From Bacteroidales bacterium (GTDB taxonomy: Bacteria > Bacteroidota > Bacteroidia > Bacteroidales > VadinHA17): a DNA stretch of 16,009 nucleotides. The stretch lies in NCBI GenBank assembly GCA_015486475.1, contig WFRO01000530.1, positions 1-16,009 on the forward strand. Direction: 5' to 3'. Shown one piece after another: positions 1 to 8,357 of the stretch (position 1 is the stretch's first letter; every line of letters starts with the position of its first letter). The notes beneath the pieces were generated by a model. That model made no database searches, was not told the DNA's origin, and worked only from the letters and a program-made list of their open reading frames with translations. The translations under genes were made by a program, and so were the position numbers.

Positions 1-99
1 GGACGGTTCCTGAGTAGCCGCAGGCGTATCGAAGGACGGTTCCTGAGTAGCCGCAGGCGTATCGAAGGACGGTTCCTGAGTAGCCGCAGGCGTACCGAA
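1..99 (+). repeat. Three tandem copies of a 33-bp intergenic repeat
   Basis: Three head-to-tail copies (1-33, 34-66, 67-99) of a unit that begins GGACGGTTCCTGAGTAGC and ends GGCGTATCGAA. The third differs by one base (GTACC for GTATC). Another forward copy lies at 15392-15424 and two inverted tandem copies at 15114-15179. Each copy contains GTAG, a 12-bp core and CGAAGG (with the next unit's GG), the frame shared with other intergenic elements here. The array starts at the window edge and may continue upstream. There are no unique spacers, so this is not CRISPR. Confidence 0.9.
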
Positions 100-102
100 G
101 GA

Positions 103-224
103 CTGCGTGAACCCATTCATCAATCAAACTTGTCCGTCTGTAGTCACAACTGTTGTGACGAAGGCGGAAATCAGCAATCAGAATTCAGCATTCGGCGTTC
201 GTTATTCGGTGTTCGGTGTTCGTC
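103..224 (+). repeat. Duplicated intergenic block: hairpin plus eight heptamer units (left copy)
   Basis: Positions 103-173 match 15706-15777 with one substitution and one inserted base. The block contains a perfect stem GTCACAAC/GTTGTGAC (143-150 and 152-159, loop T), extendable outward with mismatches into TCCG...CGGA. It then runs into eight degenerate 7-bp units (169-224) of general form RWTCRNN: AATCAGC, AATCAGA, ATTCAGC, ATTCGGC, GTTCGTT, ATTCGGT, GTTCGGT, GTTCGTC. A 124-codon open frame crosses this region but is repeat-derived. Confidence 0.85.
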
Positions 225-237
225 AAACATCTTTCTT

Positions 238-289
238 CAACCCCGCCCTTGCTCCGCCGTAGCGGCTACGCGAAGGCGAGGCGGGGTTG
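238..289. repeat. Large imperfect hairpin, GTAG-core-CGAAGG family
   Basis: The outer arms CAACCCCGCC (238-247) and GGCGGGGTTG (280-289) are perfect complements. Inside are GTAG (259-262), an 8-bp core CGGCTACG and CGAAGG (271-276), the same constant flanks as the 33-bp repeat and the GTCACAAC hairpins. No T-run follows, so it is not a standard terminator. Confidence 0.7.
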
Positions 290-384
290 GGATATGGGGG
301 GATGCTTTTATTACCGCAGGCGTGACTGCGGCTACTATATTACGACCCCTCCGGGGTCTCATGGCTCATAGCTCACCTGCTCAT

Positions 385-566
385 CTCCGGCTCTTTCCAC
401 TTTTCAAACTCTTCCAACTCCTCGACTTTTTGACCGTTCGACGATCATCCTTCGTCCTTCTTCTCTCTGCGTTCATTGCACTCCTCTTTGCGCTCTCTGC
501 GTGAAGCCTCCCATTCAAAAATCAGAATTCATTCCCCAATAATCCATCCTTCCATCATTCCATTAT
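385..566 (+). repeat. Pyrimidine-rich degenerate tandem arrays (9-, 7- and 8-bp units)
   Basis: The island 1-662 ends with short-period sequence. About 385-460 is a CTCTTCCAACTC/TTTGACC-like stretch resembling 15608-15660. Positions 463-510 form a 9-bp-period block around TCTTTGCG and GCGTGAAGCC, with relatives at 3764-3808 and inverted at 5642-5683. Positions 513-533 are heptamers ATTCAAA, AATCAGA, ATTCATT. Positions 543-566 are octamers TCCATCCT, TCCATCAT, TCCATTAT. No gene-like coding was seen here. Confidence 0.75.
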
Positions 567-587
567 TCCTTCGTATTTTATCATTTA

Positions 588-619
588 TTTGGACTTAATC
601 TAAATATATCATATATTTG
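588..619 (+). promoter_or_regulatory. Bacteroidota-type promoter of the T9SS cargo gene
   Basis: A -33 element TTTG (588-591) and a perfect -7 element TATATTTG (612-619, consensus TAnnTTTG) are separated by 20 nt. This fits the known sigma-ABfr promoter form. The predicted start is near 626, giving a leader of roughly 37 nt. The leader is A/T-rich with no Shine-Dalgarno sequence, usual for this phylum. Confidence 0.75.
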
Positions 620-662
620 CAAACAGTATTCATTTTCATGTTTAATCAAAATCCAATCAGTT

Positions 663-3590
663 ATGAAAAGAAATTTACTTTTATTATTTGCTGCAGTAAT
701 GCTTACAGGGCTGGTACAGGCTCAGGAAGTCACCAAGCTGGACTCCACAATTCTTTACAACTTCACTTCTGCCACTGATTCGGTTCCGGTGGAAAAATCC
801 CATTATGACGCATACAATAATGCAGGGATGCCGACCCACTTGTCGCGCTTTGCCTGGAACAATGCTATGTGGTTGTTCGCGGGGGAACGTATATGTACAT
901 ACGATGATAACGGAAACCGCATTGCCATGGAGGAGTTGAATACCAACCATATAGGTGACAAAAAGGTCGAATACACCTGGAACACTGACAAGACCCTCGC
1001 CCGTGAGATCTACTACAAAAACATAAACGAAGGCATTCCCTCCGATGTGGAATGGGAAAAAAGCCTGATGAAGGAATACAATTATAACACCAATGGCAAC
1101 CCTTCCTCGGTGGATATCTCCGTTTATACATCATACTGGCAGGGTGTACGCAAGATCGTTTATGACTATTCCGGGGGTGACCAGCCGGTAAGCCGTTCGC
1201 TATACAACTGGATCCCAAAGGTGATGGTCAAAAGCTATAAAGGGCTATACACCCAAAATCCTTCGGGATCGACCAATTATGCCAATATTGCATGGAAAAT
1301 AGAACCGGGCACTACCCTCGACCAACTGGAAGACTACCTTATTAATGACAGCACAGAGATTCTGAATGTTTATGTAAACGACGGATCCCAGGATATCCGG
1401 TACAATCTCCACGGGGTAGCCGGAAAAACGCTCAAAGCCGTGCTGAATGGCGACAATGACGAGCAGATCACGATTGATCCTGCCCAACTACGGGATGATT
1501 ATAAGGAGTGGTTTTATATGTATAAAGGCAATGATCTCACCCTGATCAACTGCAACCTGAAAGAATCTATGTTATTTGACCTCAGGCAGGTGGTGATCAT
1601 GCATGATGATCTTTACAGTACGACGCAGAAGGATCAGTATAAAAACACAGCTTATCTTGTCAAAGGAGCGGCCTCCCCCGACGATCTCGATAAGGTGGTC
1701 CTGCCGGACAACATCGACTGGGTAAATGTTTATCTGAAGGAAGATCCCGACGATCCGGAGGCTCCATACGGCCGCGTGGACATCCCCGGCGGCGGCGGAA
1801 AAACCCTGAATGAAGTACTCACGGAGAACGGCATTTCGATCAGCCAGTTAAAGATGGATTACAAAGAGTGGTTTTACGACAAAGAGGGACAACGCAAACT
1901 GGTGAGGACAAATGTCAAAGCGGTACAGGACATCACCTCCTATACCGACAACATAGTGATCCGTGAGATGTTGATCAGCACGGGAGAGACGGACGGTTAT
2001 ATCTCCAACACGTACAATATCCTTCCCGATGCCACTGCCGATGATCTGGCTGCCGTGACGCTGCCGGATACGGTAACCTGGATCAATGTCTATATCAATG
2101 ACGGCTCCTCAGATCAGCGCATCAGTCTGTATGACGTCGAAGGCAAGACCCTCAAGGCAGCCCTGCTGGACGGTGATAACCGCGACAATGTGGTAATAGA
2201 CCTGAACCAGTTGCGGCATGATTACGGCGAGTGGTTCTACACATCCAAGGGCAAGATCGTGCTGGCACGGCTCAATGTAAAGGCCATGCTCAACCTGGGC
2301 AACACAGCTCCGGTGGAGGTCACAGAAGATCTTCTCAGCACCGGCGGGGATGAATATCTCAACACCGCTTACCTGCTCCGTCCCCACGCTACACTGGAGG
2401 ATCTGAAAGGATACACCCTGGACAATGTTGATTTCCTGAGCGTATATATCAACAACGGCGATGAGAACCAGCGCATCAACCTGCATGGTGTCAACGGAAA
2501 GACCCTCGACCAGGTACTCACAGGAGACAACGATGAGAAGGAGACCATTGATCTCTCGCAGCTGCGTGGCGACTATTGGGAATGGTTCAATGACAGTGAA
2601 GACCAGCCGGTGTTGGTCAACCTGAACGTCAAAGCAGTGAAGATCCTGCATGAAGCTCCAACGGTCGATGAAACGGACGGCCTGATCAGTGAGACAGAAG
2701 GAAATATCTTCCTGAATGTTGCATTCCGGGTGAAGACATCTGCAGAAGAAGCAGACCTGGCCCAATACAAGGTACCGGATGACATGGATTCGGTGCTGGT
2801 TTTTGCGCGACCTGTCCTGCAGGACACAGCCTATCTGCTGACAGGTGTGGCCGGCAAGGATCTCCAGGCGATCCTGAACGGTGACAACAACGAAAGTGTA
2901 ACCGTGGATCTCAAAGACCTGAAAGAACACTATGCCGAATGGTTCGTCAATGAGGACGGAGATGCCCGGCGCATTAAGCTGAACATAAAAGCTTTCAGGC
3001 AGATCAATACAGGCCTGGATGAGCTGAAGAGCAAAACGGAATATAACTACAGTGTCAATAAACGCACCGCAACAACAATTTTGTATGATGAGGAAGGCCA
3101 GCCCACGGGGAATCAGACCCGGGTTATCTCCCTGTATGATGAAACCAGTGGTAAGACGGTCAGTGAAGAGACCCTCACCAGTGCTGACGGCAACACCTGG
3201 ACACCTGTAAAAATGGTAGAATGGACTTACGATAAAGACGACCGCCTGATGCTCATGGAGGTCATGGAATATGATAGCGAAGCCAGTGCTTATGCAACCA
3301 CGTCGAAGACCTATTATTACTATCCGGAATCACCATCCGGAGTAAGCAGGGTGGTTTCCCTGGAAACGCACATGTATCCCAATCCTGTAGCAGATGTGCT
3401 TTATCTGACAGTGACCGGGAAAGAGTCCTTCCATTACAGTATCTACAATATGCAGGGGTCCCTGGTGACGGATGGCATGGCTACACAGAACCACACCGGC
3501 ATCAATGTCTCCGGACTGCCGGCAGGGGTTTATCTCCTGAAAGTAGAGAGCGGTAAAGATCACTTTTCCGGGAGGTTCATAAAACAATAG
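663..3590 (+). CDS. Secreted modular protein with five unknown tandem modules and a T9SS sorting domain
   Basis: This 975-residue protein has a Sec signal peptide (1-20, ending VQA before QE). Residues 25-200 are Tyr/Asp/Asn-rich, with YDDNGN and YNTNGN motifs like YD/RHS beta strands. Residues about 205-785 hold five modules marked by Y280, Y400, Y521, Y638 and Y757 of a DYxEWF motif, spaced 117-121 residues apart. The typical order is a [VI]xVYxN strand, GVxGKTL, GDNxE, ID[LP]xQLR, DYxEWF, then LNVKA. YD-like strands resume at about 790-895. Residues about 900-975 resemble the type A T9SS sorting domain (YPNPV start, GLPAGVYLLKV near the end). It is therefore predicted to be exported, crossed over the outer membrane by T9SS and anchored or released. 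I see no catalytic motif, and the module family is not one I recognise. The ATG follows a promoter and the signal peptide supports it; a terminator follows the stop. Likely an adhesin or surface-binding protein (inference). Confidence 0.9.
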   Translation: MKRNLLLLFAAVMLTGLVQAQEVTKLDSTILYNFTSATDSVPVEKSHYDAYNNAGMPTHLSRFAWNNAMWLFAGERICTYDDNGNRIAMEELNTNHIGDKKVEYTWNTDKTLAREIYYKNINEGIPSDVEWEKSLMKEYNYNTNGNPSSVDISVYTSYWQGVRKIVYDYSGGDQPVSRSLYNWIPKVMVKSYKGLYTQNPSGSTNYANIAWKIEPGTTLDQLEDYLINDSTEILNVYVNDGSQDIRYNLHGVAGKTLKAVLNGDNDEQITIDPAQLRDDYKEWFYMYKGNDLTLINCNLKESMLFDLRQVVIMHDDLYSTTQKDQYKNTAYLVKGAASPDDLDKVVLPDNIDWVNVYLKEDPDDPEAPYGRVDIPGGGGKTLNEVLTENGISISQLKMDYKEWFYDKEGQRKLVRTNVKAVQDITSYTDNIVIREMLISTGETDGYISNTYNILPDATADDLAAVTLPDTVTWINVYINDGSSDQRISLYDVEGKTLKAALLDGDNRDNVVIDLNQLRHDYGEWFYTSKGKIVLARLNVKAMLNLGNTAPVEVTEDLLSTGGDEYLNTAYLLRPHATLEDLKGYTLDNVDFLSVYINNGDENQRINLHGVNGKTLDQVLTGDNDEKETIDLSQLRGDYWEWFNDSEDQPVLVNLNVKAVKILHEAPTVDETDGLISETEGNIFLNVAFRVKTSAEEADLAQYKVPDDMDSVLVFARPVLQDTAYLLTGVAGKDLQAILNGDNNESVTVDLKDLKEHYAEWFVNEDGDARRIKLNIKAFRQINTGLDELKSKTEYNYSVNKRTATTILYDEEGQPTGNQTRVISLYDETSGKTVSEETLTSADGNTWTPVKMVEWTYDKDDRLMLMEVMEYDSEASAYATTSKTYYYYPESPSGVSRVVSLETHMYPNPVADVLYLTVTGKESFHYSIYNMQGSLVTDGMATQNHTGINVSGLPAGVYLLKVESGKDHFSGRFIKQ

Positions 3591-3611
3591 AGACACTTTA
3601 TTTGCATACAG

Positions 3612-3642
3612 AAAAGCAGACAGGCAACTGTCTGCTTTTTTT
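3612..3642 (+). terminator. Intrinsic terminator after the T9SS cargo gene
   Basis: A perfect 12-bp stem, AAAAGCAGACAG (3612-3623) with CTGTCTGCTTTT (3628-3639), closes a GCAA tetraloop of the GNRA type and is followed by further T residues to 3642. It starts 22 nt after the stop codon at 3590. It makes the upstream gene monocistronic. Confidence 0.92.
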
Positions 3643-3679
3643 GTTTTTACACCTGTGACACATCATTTTCCACAATCAT

Positions 3680-3732
3680 GGGGTTGATATATTAAATGAT
3701 CAAGACGCGCAAATGCGCGTCTCTACAGTGCT
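3680..3732 (+). repeat. GACGC-palindrome-GTCTCTAC element, copy 1
   Basis: It begins GGGGTTGATA and reaches a palindrome AGACGCGCA (3703-3711), AA, TGCGCGTCT (3714-3722), then CTACAGTGCT. A near-identical 54-bp copy lies at 15525-15578 with loop GAA. Relatives with different cores are at 10261-10280 and 15327-15350. There is no poly-T tail, and a 91-codon open frame over it is not credible. Confidence 0.85.
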
Positions 3733-3763
3733 GCTTATTATTTGTTCGCCATTCCATTTGCCT

Positions 3764-4095
3764 TTCTTTGCGCACATTGCGCTCTTCTTCGCGTCCTCTG
3801 CGTGAACCCATTCAACAATCAAAATTCAAAAATCAACAATCAAAATTTATTTCCCATCATTCCATCCTTCCATCCCGCCTCTGCCACCCTTCGGTACGCC
3901 TGCTGCTACTCAGGGACCGAGGCTACGTCGGGCAAAGCATTCCATCATTTCATTCTGCTTTATTAGTGTGAAGTGCCTAGAGTTATTTTTCGATTTCTGC
4001 TTCATCGCTTCATCGCTTTATCTCTTCATCGCTTTATCTCTTCATCGATCAATATTCCATCTTCCCATTATTCCAACATTCCATTATTCCAACAT
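3764..4095 (+). repeat. Repeat island: 9-, 7- and 8-bp degenerate arrays and an inverted GTAG element
   Basis: This fills most of the 3643-4179 gap. Positions 3764-3808 are a CTTTGCG/CTCTGCGTGAAC block with a 9-bp period. Positions 3810-3844 are five heptamers (ATTCAAC, AATCAAA, ATTCAAA, AATCAAC, AATCAAA). Positions 3888-3909 are CCTTCG, a 12-bp core and CTAC, the inverse of the GTAG-core-CGAAGG frame. Positions 3974-3988 hold an inverted copy (14 of 15) of the AACTCTAGGCACT word at 8424. Positions 4001-4048 are six octamers (TTCATCGC, TTCATCGC, TTTATCTC, TTCATCGC, TTTATCTC, TTCATCGA). Positions 4072-4095 are TCCAACAT, TCCATTAT, TCCAACAT. Confidence 0.8.
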
Positions 4096-4109
4096 TCCCT
4101 CCCCTCTTC

Positions 4110-4140
4110 TTGCATCTCTGGAAAAAAGGCACCAAATTTG
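4110..4140 (+). promoter_or_regulatory. Probable promoter of the thioredoxin-fold gene
   Basis: TTG (4110-4112), a 20-nt spacer and CAAATTTG (4133-4140), one base off TAnnTTTG. The spacer equals that of the promoter at 588-619 and the one at 10298-10328. The predicted start near 4147 leaves about 33 nt of leader before the ATG at 4180, which supports that start over the in-frame ATG at 3973. Confidence 0.55.
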
Positions 4141-4179
4141 TGGCGTTCCAGTCACAACGTAAAAAAGGCACTACGACCC

Positions 4180-5619
4180 ATGGACCAGATCATAAAAAAA
4201 GACCGTTTCCTGCTGACCCTGCTCCTGGGGCTGCTCATCGCCCCTCTCCTGTCGGCCGGACCAGGAAAACCATATTACCGCATCGGGGTGGTCATCCCTC
4301 ATCTCCCGAACCGGGAGGTTTACCTGGGATATCATTTTGCCAACAAAAACTATGTGGAGGACACCCTCCGGCTGGACGCCAAAGGAAAAGGTTTTTTTGA
4401 GGGCACCGACACCCTGCCGGGCGGGGTGTACCTGCTGGTCATGCCCAACATGCAGTACCTGGAGTTTCTGGTGGATGAGGACAACCGTTTCTTCACCATC
4501 GAGACCGACACCACGGATTTCTTCAATACGCTGAAGTTCAAGGGATCCAAAGACAACGAAGATTTTCTGGGCTACCAGAAAAAACTTTCCCGTCTCAACA
4601 AGCAGCTGTACGGTCTGCATAAGCGGCTGCGGATGAACAAGGGCCATGCCGATTCGACGGAGGTGATCCAGGAGCAGATCGATGCCATCAACCGGCAGAC
4701 CGAAGCGCTCAACAAAGCGTTCATCGCGGATCATCCCGGCACCTTCGTGGCCCATCTGGTGGCGGCGATGACCCCGCCTGATGTGCCGGACATTAAGATA
4801 GCGGAAGATGTGCCCAACAGGGATTCCCTGTTGTGGGTAAGACGTTACGGTTATCTGCGCGATCACTATTTCGACGGGGTGGACTTCTCCGACGCGCGGC
4901 TGCTGAGGTCGCCGGTGCTGTACAACCGCCTGAACCAGTATTTCAACCGCATCCTGGTGCAAACGCCAGATTCGCTCATCCCCCCGGTGGATCGCATCAT
5001 CGCGAGGGCCCAGGGCAACGACAAGGTGTATCAGTATGTGGTCATCTGGCTGCTGAACAATTACCAGCAGGCGAAGATCATGGGCCTGGACGCGGTGTAT
5101 GTCCACATCGCCGAAAAATATTACCTGGCCGGCAAAACACCCTGGGCCGACTCCACCCTGCTCACCAAGCTTCAGGAGCGGGTAGATCATATCAAACCCA
5201 CCCTCATCGGCCGCAAAGCCCACGACCTGAAGATGGAGACACTCGACGGTCAGTGGGTTGATCTTTACGAGATCGACGCCCCTTATACCGTCCTTTTTTT
5301 CTGGGATCCCAACTGCGGACATTGCAAGAAAGCCATCCCGCAACTGCATAGCCTGTATGAAAAGTACAAAAACAAAGGTCTGGAGGTAATGACCATCTAT
5401 ATTTACGATAACAAAGAGGTATGGAAGAAATATCTGGAGGAGCATGACTACCTCGACTGGATCAATGCGTGGGATCCGTATCAGCTCACCCGTTTCCGGG
5501 ACTATTATGATGTGTACAGCACCCCGGTGATCTATGTCCTCGACCGCGACAAGAAGATCGTCGCCAAACGCCTCGACGTGGATATCCTGGCCCGATTCCT
5601 GAAAGACAAGCTGGAATAA
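4180..5619 (+). CDS. Exported DUF4369/DUF5106-type protein with C-terminal thioredoxin domain
   Basis: This 479-residue protein starts with a signal peptide (about 1-26; KKDR, then a Leu-rich core, then LLSAG). Residues about 33-125 resemble the beta-rich DUF4369 domain (GTDTLPGGVYLLVMP), and about 150-330 a helical DUF5106-like middle region. Residues about 335-479 are a TlpA/redoxin-type thioredoxin fold with active site C379-G-H-C382 in WDPNCGHCKK and cis-proline P449 in YSTPVIYVLD. It should act in the periplasm as a thiol-disulfide reductant or isomerase; its partner is unknown. The frame stays open back to 3973, but that extension is translated repeat sequence (SLHRFISS-like strings), so I chose the ATG at 4180 next to the promoter and signal peptide. 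It is a single gene: the next gene is 251 bp away, and heptamer repeats begin directly after the TAA. Confidence 0.88.
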   Translation: MDQIIKKDRFLLTLLLGLLIAPLLSAGPGKPYYRIGVVIPHLPNREVYLGYHFANKNYVEDTLRLDAKGKGFFEGTDTLPGGVYLLVMPNMQYLEFLVDEDNRFFTIETDTTDFFNTLKFKGSKDNEDFLGYQKKLSRLNKQLYGLHKRLRMNKGHADSTEVIQEQIDAINRQTEALNKAFIADHPGTFVAHLVAAMTPPDVPDIKIAEDVPNRDSLLWVRRYGYLRDHYFDGVDFSDARLLRSPVLYNRLNQYFNRILVQTPDSLIPPVDRIIARAQGNDKVYQYVVIWLLNNYQQAKIMGLDAVYVHIAEKYYLAGKTPWADSTLLTKLQERVDHIKPTLIGRKAHDLKMETLDGQWVDLYEIDAPYTVLFFWDPNCGHCKKAIPQLHSLYEKYKNKGLEVMTIYIYDNKEVWKKYLEEHDYLDWINAWDPYQLTRFRDYYDVYSTPVIYVLDRDKKIVAKRLDVDILARFLKDKLE

Positions 5620-5686
5620 TGATTTCTGATTTCTGATTTGAGGCTTCACGCAAAGGACACAAAGGAAAACGCAAAGGACGCAGATT
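5620..5686. repeat. Heptamer and 9-mer arrays abutting the stop codon
   Basis: Immediately after the TAA (5617-5619) come TGATTTC, TGATTTC, TGATTTG (5620-5640), the reverse complement of the AATCAGA heptamer family. Then 5642-5683 holds CGCAAAGGA, CACAAAGGA, AAA, CGCAAAGGA, an inverted relative of the 9-bp blocks at 463-510 and 3764-3808. The rest of the gap (5687-5870) carries CTTCAACTCTTCAACTTATC-like sequence. I found no terminator or convincing promoter; TATCTTTC at 5842-5849 is a weak -7 candidate without a partner. Confidence 0.75.
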
Positions 5687-5870
5687 GCCGGATAAGAATG
5701 ATGAATTCCAAATTTCAGAAACCCTTCAACTCTTCAACTTATCAATCCCGAATTTCCTGGATCTCCGATCCACTGGAAATTCGAGGATGCTCGCAAATCT
5801 CGATTTGCGGCACTTATCAACTTAACATCTGAACTTTTTACTATCTTTCTGCAATAAAAAGTTCATCCTC

Positions 5871-8357
5871 ATGGCTGGCCGCATCTTTACATTTTATTTT
5901 CCGACCGGTAGAAAAAAGATCCTTTTCTCCCTTCTTCTCTTCCTGATGGCTGGGATGCTGACCCTAAACGCCCAGGACAAAACTCCGGAAGACACTGTCA
6001 AAAAGGCTGAAGAGCTGATCCCGGCCACACGTTTTGCCGGAGAGTTGCCTGCGGCCTTCACCACCCTGCAGGAGATCCGGAGCAGCGTCATCACCACCGC
6101 CGGGATCTCCGAACTGAAAAAAGACCTGGACACCATTTTCACGGAGATCGACCGTTTCAGCGAGAAGATGGCCCACACCGATACCGGCATCCTCCAGCAG
6201 AAAGCTCTGGAGAACCTCATTTTCCTGTGGCAACAACAAAAGGAAAAACTTATTGAACAGCAGACCCTGCTGGAAGACCATCTGGAAACCCTCCAGGGAA
6301 AGCTGTCGGTAACGAACCACCTTCTGAACCTCTGGAAGAAAAGCATAGCGGTCAACGGCCAGGACCTCTCGCCTGAGAACAAGGCTGTCCTGGACAGTTT
6401 TCTGTTAAATACGAGCAACCTGCGCGACACCCTGGAACGAAAGAGCCTGGTGTTCATGGGCCTTTTGCAGGATGTATCCAACCAGATCATACGTATCAAC
6501 AGAACCCTCAGGACCCTGCAGGAGGAGCTGAAGAAGAAGCAGAAAATGTTGCTCAGCAGCAAAGGGCCCTCTCTCTTTAAAGTGATCTCAGGCAAAGCAC
6601 AGGGCTACCCTTTCATGGGGAATATCGGGAATAATATCTCCTCCAGCCTGCCTCCCATAAAGGACTATCTCAACAACAAACGTTTTGATCTGTTGTGGAT
6701 CCTGCTCATCTTCCTCTCGCTGTATTTCATTCTTTACTTTCTTGACAAGCACAAAGATAGCGAGATCCGGCAGGCAAGAAAACACTCCTATATACAGAAA
6801 ACCCTCATTCTGGTCGCCCGGCCGCTGTGGACCTCTCTCTTCCTGTCCCTACTGTCAGCCCGACTCATCCTGACTTCCGCGCCCCATGACCTGTACATTT
6901 TATTGTACACCCTCACCCTGATCCCCTTGTTCATCCTGGTGCCGGCCATGCTGCCCCGCAATCACCGGCAATATTTTTACGTTATCAGCTCAGTATTCCT
7001 TCTGGACAATATCAGCGAACTGTTCTTTTACGGTTATCTGCTGAACAATGTGATCCTGATGGTCCTCTCGGTCTTCCTGATCATCACGGTCGCCAGGCAT
7101 AACCGGGATTCGATCGCGTTGATGATCTTTCCCGGCAAATGGATCGGCACGCTGGTCACACTTTTCAATTATCTGACCATTATCCTCCTGTCCGCGACCA
7201 TCCTGGCTACCTTTTTCGGGTTCTATAATTTCCAGGAGTACATCGTCACGGCATATATCTGGATCTATTTCGCGATCTACTTTTACAACACGGCCAACAT
7301 TGCCATTGCAGGTATTTTTGAGTTCATCATTTATGGCAAGTGGACCGAACGCTACAAATCGATCAGCAAGAACAGGGAAATGCTGACCCACAAGACCACC
7401 CTGTTCCTGAACCTGCTCACCTTCCTGTTTTGGCTGTACACCATTGTCGCCCTCTTCGGATTCAAAGAGCAAACAGCCTCTGCGATCGTGGCGGTCTGGA
7501 ACTTTGGCTTCAAAGCAGGGACCCTGGATGTCACGCTGGGGAACATCACGCTCTTCATCTTTGTTCTCTGGCTCTCTCTGCGGATCGCCAGGATCACCCA
7601 GACGGTGCTGGAGGAAGATGTCCTGGTACGTTTCCACCTGGACCGGGGCATTCCCGAGTCGATCGCCACGCTGGTCAAGTACACCATCGGCATCATCGGT
7701 TTCTTCATTGCCGCCGGCGCTGCGGGCATGAAGATGAACAACCTGGCCTTCATCTTCGGGGCCCTGGGTGTAGGTATCGGTTTCGGCCTCCAGGACATCA
7801 TCAACAACTTTATTTCCGGGCTGATCCTCCTGTTCGAGCGTCCTATACACATAGGCGACAATATCACCGTCGGTGAGCTGGAAGGGGTGGTCAAGCATAT
7901 CGGCATACGCTCCAGCATCATCCAGGCCTATGACCGTTCCGAGGTGGTGGTGCCCAACGGCAAACTGATCTCCAATGAGCTGATCAACTGGACCCTTTCC
8001 AATGAGATGAGGCGCCTGGAGATACGTGTGGGGGTGGCCTACGGCTCCGATCCCGTGCGGGTGATGGAGATCCTGAAAGAATGCGCCCTCTCCCACAAGG
8101 AGGTTATGAAGGACCCTCCCCCTTATGTCTGGTTCAACGAGTTCGGCGACTCATCGGTAGATTTCCGTCTGCTCTTTTTCTATCCCCGCTTCAGCGGCGG
8201 GATGACAGTACGCAGTGAGGTAGCCACAGCCATCGTGCAGGCCTTTAAGGAGAATAACATCACCATTCCTTTCCCGCAGATGGATGTCTATATCAGGGAA
8301 GCCATGAAACAGGTAGCTGAGTCGAAGAGTGGAAAGAGTGGGAAAAGTAAGGAATAG
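5871..8357 (+). CDS. Large MscS-family mechanosensitive ion channel
   Basis: This 828-residue protein opens with a signal peptide (about 1-35, ending LNAQ). A periplasmic helical region (about 45-235), rich in Leu/Glu/Lys/Gln heptads, is probably coiled coil. Residues about 272-600 hold many hydrophobic segments, and the MscS core follows. The pore-lining helix contains ALGVGIGFGLQDIINNF (from residue 631), with small residues packed as in TM3 of MscS. After it come FERPIHIGD and the beta domain with VVVPNGKLISNELINW. The size and N-terminal domain resemble the MscK/MscM-like large channels rather than the 286-residue MscS. Its expected role is opening under membrane tension to release solutes in hypo-osmotic shock. 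The final residues SKSGKSGKSKE come from 9-bp repeats (AAGAGTGGA, AAGAGTGGG, AAAAGTAAG), so the native end may have been nearer EAMKQV. Confidence 0.93.
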   Translation: MAGRIFTFYFPTGRKKILFSLLLFLMAGMLTLNAQDKTPEDTVKKAEELIPATRFAGELPAAFTTLQEIRSSVITTAGISELKKDLDTIFTEIDRFSEKMAHTDTGILQQKALENLIFLWQQQKEKLIEQQTLLEDHLETLQGKLSVTNHLLNLWKKSIAVNGQDLSPENKAVLDSFLLNTSNLRDTLERKSLVFMGLLQDVSNQIIRINRTLRTLQEELKKKQKMLLSSKGPSLFKVISGKAQGYPFMGNIGNNISSSLPPIKDYLNNKRFDLLWILLIFLSLYFILYFLDKHKDSEIRQARKHSYIQKTLILVARPLWTSLFLSLLSARLILTSAPHDLYILLYTLTLIPLFILVPAMLPRNHRQYFYVISSVFLLDNISELFFYGYLLNNVILMVLSVFLIITVARHNRDSIALMIFPGKWIGTLVTLFNYLTIILLSATILATFFGFYNFQEYIVTAYIWIYFAIYFYNTANIAIAGIFEFIIYGKWTERYKSISKNREMLTHKTTLFLNLLTFLFWLYTIVALFGFKEQTASAIVAVWNFGFKAGTLDVTLGNITLFIFVLWLSLRIARITQTVLEEDVLVRFHLDRGIPESIATLVKYTIGIIGFFIAAGAAGMKMNNLAFIFGALGVGIGFGLQDIINNFISGLILLFERPIHIGDNITVGELEGVVKHIGIRSSIIQAYDRSEVVVPNGKLISNELINWTLSNEMRRLEIRVGVAYGSDPVRVMEILKECALSHKEVMKDPPPYVWFNEFGDSSVDFRLLFFYPRFSGGMTVRSEVATAIVQAFKENNITIPFPQMDVYIREAMKQVAESKSGKSGKSKE

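Noticed and set aside
1..99. CRISPR array from the 33-bp repeats
   Set aside because: Copies are directly adjacent with no spacers, occur in both orientations elsewhere, and there are no cas genes.
130..504. 124-codon open frame
   Set aside because: It runs through the duplicated hairpin block, heptamer units and 9-bp arrays. The protein is Arg/Ser/Leu low-complexity, and there is no promoter or ribosome context.
3696..3971. 91- and 74-codon open frames upstream of the thioredoxin gene
   Set aside because: Translated repeat arrays; two overlapping frames are both open because the sequence is short-period pyrimidine repeat.
3973..4179. N-terminal extension of the thioredoxin-fold protein
   Set aside because: The extra 69 residues are encoded by octamer arrays and lie upstream of the predicted promoter; the signal peptide starts at 4180.
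4171..5649. 492-codon minus-strand open frame
   Set aside because: Shadow of the thioredoxin-fold gene; the plus strand has a signal peptide and an intact CGHC domain.
6990..8096. 368-codon minus-strand open frame
   Set aside because: Shadow of the MscS-type gene, rich in Asp/Gln/His as expected from antisense reading.
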